This document shows, in pieces, positions 5,954 through 13,263 of a DNA stretch of 38,075 bases; positions within the stretch are counted from its first letter, which is position 1; every line of letters begins with the position of its first letter. The stretch is from Coriobacteriaceae bacterium (GTDB lineage: Bacteria; Actinomycetota; Coriobacteriia; Coriobacteriales; Atopobiaceae): the NCBI GenBank assembly GCA_003862195.1, contig QOUO01000016.1, positions 1 through 38,075 on the forward strand, written 5' to 3'. Made by a program: the position numbers and the translations under genes. The notes below the pieces were generated by a model. That model was not told the origin of the DNA and did not search any database. It worked only from the letters and a program-made list of their open reading frames with translations.

Positions 5954-8173
5954 CTACTGCGTCAGCTCGAGGTAGAGGTCGCGGTACTGCTTTGCGGACT
6001 TCTCCCAGCTCACGTCCTTGTTCATGTCGCGCTTGACCATCTCGTCCCAGCACCAGCGGTTGGTGAAGTACAGCGTCTTGGCGCGGTTGATGGCGTCGTA
6101 CAGCAGGCCGGCGTCGTAGCGGTCAAAGGTGAAGCCGTTGCCCTCGTTGCTGTACTTGTTGTAGGGCTCGACCGTGTCCTTGAGGCCGCCGGTCTCGCGC
6201 ACGATGGGGATAGTGCCGTAGCGCATCGCGATGAGCTGCGTCAGGCCGCACGGCTCGAAGCGCGAGGGCACCATGAGTGCGTCCGCGCCGGCGTAGATCT
6301 GGTGCGAGCGCGCCTCGTCGTACATGATGTTGGAGCAGACCGTGCCCTTGTACGTGTTCTCATAGTAGCGGAACGAGTCCTCGTACTGAGCATCGCCCGT
6401 GCCCAGGAGCACGACCTGGGTGTTGCCATCCACCATGCCGGGGATGACGGCGTTCACGAGGTCGAGGCCCTTCTGGTCCGTCAGGCGCGATATGAGGCCG
6501 ATCACCATCTTGGCGTCGTCCACCTCGAGGCCAAGCTCCTCCTGCAGGGCGCGCTTGTCCTCCTTCTTGTTGTCGATCACGTTCTTGGCGTCGTACGGCT
6601 TCTGGATGAACGTGTCCCGCGCGGGGTCCCAGATGTCCACGTCGATGCCGTTGACGATGCCGCGCAGCTTCCAGGAGTGGTAGCGCAGGTGCGCGTCGAG
6701 CCCCTCGCCGTACTCCGGGCTCTGGATCTCCTGCGCATAGGTGCCGCTCACGGTGGTGATCATGTCCGCGTAGGCGAGGCCGCCCTTGAGGATGTTGGCC
6801 TCGGTCCAGTCCTGCTGGAGCGCGCCCTCGTTGAAGACGTAGTCGGGCAGGTTGGTCCAGTACTTGATGGTGGGGATGTTGTACTTGCCCTGGAAGCGCA
6901 GGTTGTGGATCGTGAGCACGACCTTGGAGCGGCCGAGCGGCGTGTTCTGGAACATAGTCTTGAGGAACAGCGGCACCAGGCCCGCCTGCCAGTCGTGGCA
7001 GTGGATCACGTCGGGCGTCCAGTCAAGGTAGTTGAGCGCCGCGAGCGCCGCCTTGCTGAAGTAGCAGTAGCGCGGGATGTCGTCCACCAGGTTGGTGTAG
7101 GGGTTGCCGTAGCTGAAGAAGTCCTGGTTGTCGATGAAGTCGTACACGACGCCGGAATCCGCCACGTACTCCATGATGCCCACGTAGAAGCTGCGGCCGT
7201 CCGCGCACAGGTCCATGTCAAACGATCCGCGGTAGACCATCTTCTCCTGCCACTGCTCCTTGATGCAGGCGTAGCGCGGCAGGATCACCTTGACGTCGCA
7301 GTTCTGCGCGACGAGCGCCTTGGGCAGTGCGTACATGACGTCGCCCAGGCCGCCGGTCTTGACAAAGGGGTAGCACTCGGACCCGATGAAGCAGATGCTG
7401 CGGCGCGGCTGGGGGAGAGGAGCGGGCTCCGCCTTGGGTGCGGGCTCCGCCTTGGGCTCCGGCTTTGCCTTGGCTGCAGCCTTGGGCTCCGGCTTTGCCG
7501 CGGGCTCCGCCTTGGGCGCGGGGGCTGCCTTGGCCGCCGGCTTTGCGGCGGGCTTGGGCTCCGGTTTGGCGGCAGGCTTGGTCGCGGTCGCAGGCTTCGG
7601 CTCGGGCTTGGGCTCAGGCTTTGCCGCGGGCTTGGCCTCGGGCTTCGGCTCGGCCTTGGCGGCAGGCTTGGGTGCGGCCTTGGGCTCGGGCTTGGGCGCT
7701 GCTGCCGGCTTTGCCGCGGGCTCCGCCTTGGGGGCGGGGGCTGCCTTCGCGGCGGGCTTCTCCGCTGGGGCCGAAGGCTTGGCCTCTGGCTTGGCGGGTG
7801 CGCTCTTCTCGTCTGCCTTTACCTGCGGCTTCGCTGCAGCCTTGGGAGCCGGGGCGGCCTTTGCGGGTGCCGGCTCTGCCTTCGGCGCAGTTGCGGTCTT
7901 GGGCTCAGCCTTGGGTACGGCTGCGGCCTTGGGCTCGGCCTTCGGCGTGGCTGCGGGCTTGGGCTCGGACGCTGCTACCGGCTTGCTCGTCACGGGAGTG
8001 GCCGCCTTGGGCTCCGGCTTGCTTGCGGTTGGCTTGGCTGCTGTCGGCTTTGCTACCGTGGCCTTGGCGGTCGACGCCGCGGACTTGGTGGCGGGCTTTG
8101 CCGTGGTCCGCTTCCTGGCCGCCGGCTTTGAGGTTGACTTTGCTCTTGAGCTGGTCCTTTTTCTGGTGGCCAT
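5954..8173 (-). CDS. glgA: Glycogen synthase with a long Lys/Ala/Pro-rich N-terminal tail
   Basis: This is a 739-residue protein. Residues from about 255 to the end form a GT5 glycogen/starch synthase, which transfers glucose from ADP-glucose (or UDP-glucose) to a growing alpha-1,4-glucan. It shows the KTGGLGDV nucleotide-sugar motif near the domain start, HDWQAGLVPL, and the C-terminal SRFEPCGLTQLIAMRYG with the ETGGLKDTV that follows. That domain alone has the normal GlgA length (~480). The first ~250 residues are an added basic, low-complexity tail (KPEPKAA, AAKPEPKP and similar units), resembling histone H1 or cell-wall/DNA-binding linkers. ATG 8173 is preceded by GAGGAG; a GTG two codons earlier is too close to that site. 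The tail's role is unknown; it could tether the enzyme to polyphosphate, nucleic acid or membrane. Confidence 0.9.
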   Translation of the reverse strand: MATRKRTSSRAKSTSKPAARKRTTAKPATKSAASTAKATVAKPTAAKPTASKPEPKAATPVTSKPVAASEPKPAATPKAEPKAAAVPKAEPKTATAPKAEPAPAKAAPAPKAAAKPQVKADEKSAPAKPEAKPSAPAEKPAAKAAPAPKAEPAAKPAAAPKPEPKAAPKPAAKAEPKPEAKPAAKPEPKPEPKPATATKPAAKPEPKPAAKPAAKAAPAPKAEPAAKPEPKAAAKAKPEPKAEPAPKAEPAPLPQPRRSICFIGSECYPFVKTGGLGDVMYALPKALVAQNCDVKVILPRYACIKEQWQEKMVYRGSFDMDLCADGRSFYVGIMEYVADSGVVYDFIDNQDFFSYGNPYTNLVDDIPRYCYFSKAALAALNYLDWTPDVIHCHDWQAGLVPLFLKTMFQNTPLGRSKVVLTIHNLRFQGKYNIPTIKYWTNLPDYVFNEGALQQDWTEANILKGGLAYADMITTVSGTYAQEIQSPEYGEGLDAHLRYHSWKLRGIVNGIDVDIWDPARDTFIQKPYDAKNVIDNKKEDKRALQEELGLEVDDAKMVIGLISRLTDQKGLDLVNAVIPGMVDGNTQVVLLGTGDAQYEDSFRYYENTYKGTVCSNIMYDEARSHQIYAGADALMVPSRFEPCGLTQLIAMRYGTIPIVRETGGLKDTVEPYNKYSNEGNGFTFDRYDAGLLYDAINRAKTLYFTNRWCWDEMVKRDMNKDVSWEKSAKQYRDLYLELTQ

Positions 8174-8351
8174 GTGCACTCTCCTCGACGTTCACCAAAC
8201 GGCCCGCCGCAGCTGCGAACGTGCGGCAGGCATGCCTTTTGCATGCCCATCCATTGTAACTTTGCGGGCGGGCGTTCGCGGGTCGTTGCGGGCAGTGTGG
8301 TCGTCTGGGCGTCTGGCGGTTGCGGACGCCCGTTCGCGCTAAGGTAGGTGC

Positions 8352-9077
8352 ATGGACGCGATACTTTTTGACATGGATGACACGCTGTACGACCAGGCCC
8401 AGCCGCTCGCGTGCGCGGTGCGCAAGGTGGTGGGGGAGCTGCCCGGCGTCACCGCGGACGCGCTCTACAAGGCGAGCCGCCGCCACTCCGGCGAGGTGTT
8501 TGCCGCGTACGCCGCGGGCGGTCGCCCCACGGACGCCATCTACGTGCGCCGCATGCGCCAGACCATGGCGGACTTTGGCGTAAAGGTATCTGACGACGTG
8601 GCCCTTAGGCTTCAGCGCGCCTACACCGCACGCAATCCCGAGGCCATGCGGCTCAGTCCCGCGATGGTCCGCACGCTCGACCTGTGCCGTGCCCACGCGC
8701 GCCGTGGCCTTGGCATCGTGACCAACGGCACGCTCGACCGTCAGATGGACAAGTGGCGCGAGCTTGGGCTTTCCCGCTGGATTCCGCGGGAGCGGGTCTT
8801 TGTTTCAGACGAGCTGGGCACGGCAAAGCCAGACCCTGCCATCTTCCTGCACGCGCTGCGCGCCATGGGCGCAAGCGCGGACGCGTCGCTCTTTGTGGGG
8901 GACGCGTACCAGATAGACGTGGTGGGCGCGCACGCGGCTGGCATGCGCGTGGCATGGCTCGACCGCCGACGCAACGGCATGCCCAAGGGCACGAACAGCC
9001 CGCGGGCGGACTGGACCGTCCACACGGACGAGCAGCTCGCATCGCTCATGGCGCGGCTTCTGGGGCAGGAGGACTGA
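8352..9077 (+). CDS. HAD-superfamily hydrolase (phosphatase)
   Basis: This 241-residue protein has all four HAD motifs: I, DMDDT at residues 7-11 (nucleophile Asp7 and acid/base Asp9); II, GIVTNGT; III, the Lys of AKPDPAIF; and IV, FVGDAYQIDVVGA. A helical cap lies between motifs I and II, as in the phosphoglycolate phosphatase/YjjG-like group. The substrate cannot be read from sequence; nucleotide or sugar phosphates are plausible. It is divergent from glgA, with 178 bases between that contain no clear promoter, and convergent with the glycosylase gene. The ATG at 8352 follows AAGGTAGG. Confidence 0.88.
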   Translation: MDAILFDMDDTLYDQAQPLACAVRKVVGELPGVTADALYKASRRHSGEVFAAYAAGGRPTDAIYVRRMRQTMADFGVKVSDDVALRLQRAYTARNPEAMRLSPAMVRTLDLCRAHARRGLGIVTNGTLDRQMDKWRELGLSRWIPRERVFVSDELGTAKPDPAIFLHALRAMGASADASLFVGDAYQIDVVGAHAAGMRVAWLDRRRNGMPKGTNSPRADWTVHTDEQLASLMARLLGQED

Positions 9078-9111
9078 CGCTCGCTGGCCATGACGGCCCG
9101 TGGGGCTGCGG

Positions 9112-9696
9112 CTAGGATAGTGCCTCGCTCACGTGGCGCTGCAGGTCGGGGATGACGTCCTTCTCGAACCACGGGTTCTTCTTCATCCAGATCTGGTTCC
9201 TGGGCGAGGGGTGTACCAGCGGGAAGTACTCCGGCAGGTAGCTCTGGTAGTTGCGGACGACGTCCGTGAGCTTGTCCTTGCTCTTGAGTCCCAGGTAGCG
9301 CCTGGTGGCGTACGACCCGATCAGCACGGTGAAGCGCACGTTGGGCATGAGCGCCAGCAGCTGCGGGTGCCACTTCTGCGCGAAGCCCTTGCGCGGGGGC
9401 AGGTCGCCGCCCTTGCCGTGGCCGGGGAAGTAGAAGTCCATGGGCATGATGGAGACGAGGTCCGGGTTGTAGAACGTGTCGCGGTCCATGCCGAGCCACT
9501 CGCGCAGGCGGTCGCCGCTCTTGTCGTTCCAGGGGATGCGCGTGTCCTGCGCCACCTGCCCGGGCGCCTGCCCGATGATCACGATGCGCGCGCCCGCCGC
9601 CGCGGTGTAGAGCGGGTCGATCCCCGCCGCCGTGTAGGACGCGTTCTGCTCGTCCGCCCTGATCGCCTCGAAGATCTGGTCAAAGTCCATGCCCAT
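9112..9696 (-). CDS. Uracil-DNA glycosylase family protein
   Basis: This 194-residue enzyme of the uracil-DNA glycosylase superfamily has motif A, GQAPGQVAQ (residues 42-50), followed by the RIPWNDKSGDRLREWLG block, and motif B, HPSPRN, near the C-terminus. Such proteins (COG1573-like) remove uracil from DNA or act in related base repair. The four Fe-S cysteines of family 4 enzymes are absent, so it belongs to the shorter group often just called family protein. The ATG at 9694-9696 has a GGGAGG site; the frame is open upstream to 9915 but that part is not conserved-looking. It is convergent with the HAD gene. A dispersed motif copy encodes FEKDV near the end. Confidence 0.85.
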   Translation of the reverse strand: MGMDFDQIFEAIRADEQNASYTAAGIDPLYTAAAGARIVIIGQAPGQVAQDTRIPWNDKSGDRLREWLGMDRDTFYNPDLVSIMPMDFYFPGHGKGGDLPPRKGFAQKWHPQLLALMPNVRFTVLIGSYATRRYLGLKSKDKLTDVVRNYQSYLPEYFPLVHPSPRNQIWMKKNPWFEKDVIPDLQRHVSEALS

Positions 9697-9980
9697 GCCT
9701 GCCTCCCAGCAAACTGCGGCGCGGCCCCCGGTCCCTTTCGCGGTCGCGGCTCGCGCCGCCCTCTCCCGCACGCGGGGGTCCACGCCACCCTGGACTCTAG
9801 ACCTCCCGCGGCCGGTGGTGCGTTGCCATCGCAACATTTTACGCCTGCCGAGAAGTGCGCAAGTTAGCGAACGCGGCCCCCTCGCACGCGCGCACCATGT
9901 ATGGGGGCGCGGCATCTGGATAGAATCCCCTGTGACGTGGGCGCCCGCGCTTCGGCGCCCGTTGCGTGGAGGGAAGCGGC

Positions 9981-11099
9981 ATGGCAGGCACGGGTACGAC
10001 GGAGGGAAAGCGAAAGGCCAGCGGGCGCGGGGGCAACCCCGTGTCGCGGGCGCTCTCGAGCGTGTTCAACGTGCGCTCGGGGCGCGCGAGCTACGCGGAG
10101 ATCCGCCGGCGCTTTGTGGGCGGCTCCAAGCTCAACGGGACGCACCTCTGCATCCTGATCGTGGCGATGCTCATCGCGTCCATCGGCCTCAACACCAACT
10201 CGACGGAGTGCGTGGTGGGCGCCATGCTCATCTGCCCGCTCATGGGCTCCGTGCTCGCGATTTCCTACTCCGTGGCCACGGCGGACCTCAGGCTCCTTCG
10301 CGACGCCGTGGTCGGTCTTCTCGTCCAGATCGCCATCTGCCTGGCCACGTCCACGCTCTACTTTGTGCTGTCGCCCATCTCCACGGAGACGAGCGAGCTC
10401 GTCAGCAACTCCACGCCCACGGTGTGGGACATCCTGGTGGCCGCGGCCGGCGGCTTTGCGGGCGGGCTGGGCAACTCGCGCCGGCAGGAGCCGTCGACCC
10501 TCATCGCGGGCGTGGCCGTGGCGACGGCGCTCATGCCGCCGCTGTGCGCTGCGGGCTGCGGCATCGCCACGCGCGACCCGGCGCGCTTTGCGAGCGCGTT
10601 CTACGAGTTCTGGCTCAACGTCGTGTTCATCGCGCTTGCGGCCGAGATCGTGCTGCTGATCCTGCGCGTGCCGCTGCACCGCGAGGTGGGCCCGGACGGC
10701 GTGGTGACCCTCGAGGAGGAGGCGGCCGAGAAGCGCCTCTCGCGCAACATGAAGCGCTTCATCGCCGTGGCGACCGTCATCTTCATGATCCCGTGCGTGA
10801 TTGCGACGGCGGGCATGGTGCGCGCGAGCGCGTCCGGCTCCGGCACGAGCGCCGCCGCGGACCGCTACGAGGTGTCGCTCACGACCCGCGAGCTCGAGGC
10901 CGTGTGCCCAGGCTTCGAGGAGTACCGCGTGGGCACGGAGTACGTGGGGACCTCCGCGGGCGACGGCACGTCCACGCGCGTGGTGGCCACGGTCAGGACG
11001 CGCCGACCGCTCACGAAGGACCAGCGCTCGAGCGTGCGCGCGCTGATAGCCGTGCACGTGAAGGGGCTTGACGACGTGCGCTTTGTGACGGCGTCGTGA
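9981..11099 (+). CDS. DUF389 membrane protein
   Basis: This 372-residue protein has about six membrane segments between residues ~50 and ~275. It carries the DUF389 hallmark LIVAMLIASIGLNTNSTECV followed by VGAMLICPLMGSVLAISYSV, and later TLIAGVAVATALMPPLCAAG. The family has no established biochemical role, though transport has been proposed. A short soluble C-terminal domain follows. The ATG at 9981 has a GGAGGGAA site. The 284 bases upstream, separating it from the divergent glycosylase gene, contain a TAGAAT hexamer at 9921-9926 that could be a -10 box but no clear -35. It is convergent with the second LysR gene. Confidence 0.85.
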   Translation: MAGTGTTEGKRKASGRGGNPVSRALSSVFNVRSGRASYAEIRRRFVGGSKLNGTHLCILIVAMLIASIGLNTNSTECVVGAMLICPLMGSVLAISYSVATADLRLLRDAVVGLLVQIAICLATSTLYFVLSPISTETSELVSNSTPTVWDILVAAAGGFAGGLGNSRRQEPSTLIAGVAVATALMPPLCAAGCGIATRDPARFASAFYEFWLNVVFIALAAEIVLLILRVPLHREVGPDGVVTLEEEAAEKRLSRNMKRFIAVATVIFMIPCVIATAGMVRASASGSGTSAAADRYEVSLTTRELEAVCPGFEEYRVGTEYVGTSAGDGTSTRVVATVRTRRPLTKDQRSSVRALIAVHVKGLDDVRFVTAS

Positions 11100-11145
11100 G
11101 CGCGGCGCCAGCGGTGGCGGCGCGGGGCGAGCGCGGCTGCTGCCG

Positions 11146-12036
11146 CTAGCGAAGCAGGTCCGCGTTGTTGCGGTCCTTGAGGAAGCCCACGAACGTGGCG
11201 GCCACGGCGGTGAGGCCCTCGGGCTCGAGCGTCGCGATGCCGATGGTGCGGTAGCTCGCGGGCGAGAGGGGCCTGACCTCGACGTCGAAGGCCGAGTTAC
11301 TGAGAATGAGCCGCGGCATGACCGATACGCCAAAGCCGTGCTCCACCATGGCCATGGCCGAGAAGTCGTCGTTGAGTGCGTAGCGCACCTTGAGCTGGCC
11401 GTGCGCGTCCGCGAGCGCGGCGCGGATGTCCTGCTCCGAGCCGCGCAGCGGCATGACGAGGTCCTCCCGGGCGACCTCCTGCACCGTGACCTCGTCCTTC
11501 TCCGCCAGCGGATGGCCCTTGGGGAGCACGACCATCATCTGGTCGCGCTTGAGCGGGCTGAACGTGAGGCTGTCGTCGCACGCGATCGAGGGGAGGAAGC
11601 CGCAGTCCACCTGGCCACGCGCGATGCGCTGGGCGATCTCGCCATAGCCGCCGGCGAAGATCTGGAACGTGACCTGCGGGTAGAGCTTCTGGAAGCGCGA
11701 GATCATGCTGGGGAGCCACTGCGTGGAGACCGAGGTGAACGTGCCGACGCGCAGCGTTCCCGCGACGACGTGGTTGACCTGCTGGATGGCCTGCTCGAGC
11801 GCGCGCTTCTGGTTGACGAGGGCCTGGATGCGCGGCAGCAGCAGCTGGCCGTTCTGCGTGAGGGAGACGCCCGTCTTGCCGCGAGAGAGCAGAGGCGTGC
11901 CGCACTCCTGCTCGAGCGAGCGGACCGCGTGGCTGACGCCGGACTGCGTGTAGCTGAGCTCCTCCGCGGCCCGGGTGATGTTGCCGAGCTCCGCGACCTT
12001 GAGGAATATCTCGTAGCGGTCCATGCCTGCGGCCAT
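11146..12036 (-). CDS. LysR-family transcriptional regulator (next to DMT exporter)
   Basis: This 296-residue LysR protein has the N-terminal HTH (RYEIFLKVAELGNITRAAEE, then LSYTQSGVSHAVRSLEQECG) and a substrate-binding-like effector domain (GTLRVGTFTSVSTQWLPSM). I chose the start MAAGMDRY at 12036 because of the GGGAGG site; the open frame reaches 12132 without support. It resembles the first LysR in the window in domain layout and linker wording (GTFTSVS, AEKDEVT), suggesting they are paralogues. It is divergent from a DMT-family exporter, which is its likely target. The dispersed motif at 11493-11502 encodes Glu-Lys-Asp. Confidence 0.92.
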   Translation of the reverse strand: MAAGMDRYEIFLKVAELGNITRAAEELSYTQSGVSHAVRSLEQECGTPLLSRGKTGVSLTQNGQLLLPRIQALVNQKRALEQAIQQVNHVVAGTLRVGTFTSVSTQWLPSMISRFQKLYPQVTFQIFAGGYGEIAQRIARGQVDCGFLPSIACDDSLTFSPLKRDQMMVVLPKGHPLAEKDEVTVQEVAREDLVMPLRGSEQDIRAALADAHGQLKVRYALNDDFSAMAMVEHGFGVSVMPRLILSNSAFDVEVRPLSPASYRTIGIATLEPEGLTAVAATFVGFLKDRNNADLLR

Positions 12037-12067
12037 GGCGGCCTCCCTATTTGCGTGCGTGTCTGAC

Positions 12068-12082
12068 AGTACAAAACGTACT
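12068..12082. promoter_or_regulatory. Inverted repeat AGTAC-AAAAC-GTACT, candidate LysR operator
   Basis: This is a perfect 5-bp inverted repeat with a 5-base centre, located between the divergent lysR and DMT genes, 32 bases from the lysR start. Its right edge meets a possible -35 (TTGATA, 12082-12087) with TTAACA 17 bases further on (12105-12110), reading toward the exporter. Regulator binding is inferred from position. Confidence 0.45.
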
Positions 12083-12176
12083 TGATATGAGTATAAAGAT
12101 GAAGTTAACAAATGCCTCGCGGCTCGGTACAACAGTGGAGGAAAAGTTAACGCGGTGGCATCAATCGGGGGCGCTA

Positions 12177-13178
12177 ATGCAGGGCACGCAGGTAGAGGCA
12201 GGCAAGGTGGGCTGGTCGCAGCGGCAGGCGGACCTCATGATCGCGCTCATCGCGATCGCATGGGGCAGCTCGTACCTGATGATGCAGGTGGGGCTCTCGT
12301 CCATCCCGCCGTTTGGCATGGTCGCGCTGCGCTTTGGCATCGCGTTCGTGGCAGTGGCGCTCATCTTCCGCAAGAGGCTGCGCGACCTCACCAGGGACAT
12401 CGTCTGGCGCGGCGCCGTGCTCGGCTTTTTGCTGTGCGTGTTCTTCGGGCTGCTGATGTACGGCCTCAAGACGACGCCCGCCTCAACCGCCGGCTTCCTG
12501 ACCAGCGCAAAGGTCGTGATCGTGCCCGTGATCGTGTCCGTGTGGACGCGCCGCGCGCCCAGCCGCGCCACGCTTTTGGGAATCGTGGTCTGCACCGTGG
12601 GGCTCGCTCTTCTCACCCTGAACGGGCCCATGTCGATGGGCGCGGGCGCCGCGCTCTGCCTGGCGGGCTCGGCCGTGTACGCGCTGCAGATCGTGATGAC
12701 GGACGCGTTCTCGCGCCGTGAGGATGCGCTGCTTTTGGGCATCTGCCAGCTTGGCTTTGCGGCGGTCTTTGGCGCCGCGTTCAACCTTGCCTTCGAGGGG
12801 CCGGCGCTGCCGCAGTCCCCGGCGGAGTGGGGCGCCGTCCTGGGGCTCGCCCTCGTGTGCAGCGCCTTTGGCTTTGCGATGCAGCCCGTGGCGCAGAGCC
12901 GCACGACCGCCACGCACGCGAGCCTGCTCTTCTCGCTCGAGAGCGTTTCGTCCGCGGTGCTCTCCTTCGTGTTCCTGGGCGAGGTCATGGCGCCGCAGTG
13001 CTACCTGGGCTGCCTGCTGATCCTGGCGTCCGTGCTGCTGGCGTCGCTGGCGGACGGCAAGCCCGAGGAGGCCGCCGAGCAGCCCAAGGGCGTCGCGGCG
13101 TACTCCGCCGCCAGCCACGCGGGACTCGGACGTGGGCTTTCGGCCACGCGCGCCAGGGCCAAGCGGATGCTCGACTAG
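12177..13178 (+). CDS. DMT-superfamily (EamA) transporter
   Basis: This 333-residue membrane protein has ten predicted segments arranged as two EamA repeats. The first repeat begins DLMIALIAIAWGSSYLMMQV with the PPFGMVALRFGIAF loop; the second ends in SLESVSSAVLSFVFLGEVM followed by CYLGCLLILASVLLA. The family exports amino acids, nucleosides or other small metabolites; the substrate here is unknown. The ATG at 12177 follows a GGGGGC stretch that is a modest ribosome site; in-frame starts further upstream have none. The C-terminal ~35 residues are hydrophilic and basic. Divergent lysR suggests inducible export. Confidence 0.88.
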   Translation: MQGTQVEAGKVGWSQRQADLMIALIAIAWGSSYLMMQVGLSSIPPFGMVALRFGIAFVAVALIFRKRLRDLTRDIVWRGAVLGFLLCVFFGLLMYGLKTTPASTAGFLTSAKVVIVPVIVSVWTRRAPSRATLLGIVVCTVGLALLTLNGPMSMGAGAALCLAGSAVYALQIVMTDAFSRREDALLLGICQLGFAAVFGAAFNLAFEGPALPQSPAEWGAVLGLALVCSAFGFAMQPVAQSRTTATHASLLFSLESVSSAVLSFVFLGEVMAPQCYLGCLLILASVLLASLADGKPEEAAEQPKGVAAYSAASHAGLGRGLSATRARAKRMLD

Positions 13179-13192
13179 GCTTCCCGTGCGCC

Positions 13193-13198
13193 TATAAT
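13193..13198 (+). promoter_or_regulatory. Consensus -10 box TATAAT before the DUF262 gene
   Basis: A perfect TATAAT stands 65 bases before the DUF262 start, in otherwise GC-rich DNA and after the exporter stop. No good -35 hexamer lies 16-18 bases upstream, so strength is uncertain. Confidence 0.4.
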
Positions 13199-13263
13199 TC
13201 GCGTGGGCGCCGCGACGGTCAGCGGCGCGGCAGACTGGCGGGCACGCGTGATGGGAGCATGGC

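Noticed and set aside
5865-6053. Longer start for the small membrane protein at 6053
   Set aside because: The extension crosses the glgA terminator and coding end; ATG 5864 has a strong ribosome site.
7400-8160. DNA tandem repeat or CRISPR-like array in the glgA tail
   Set aside because: The repeats are in-frame, irregular in length and best explained by a low-complexity protein tail.
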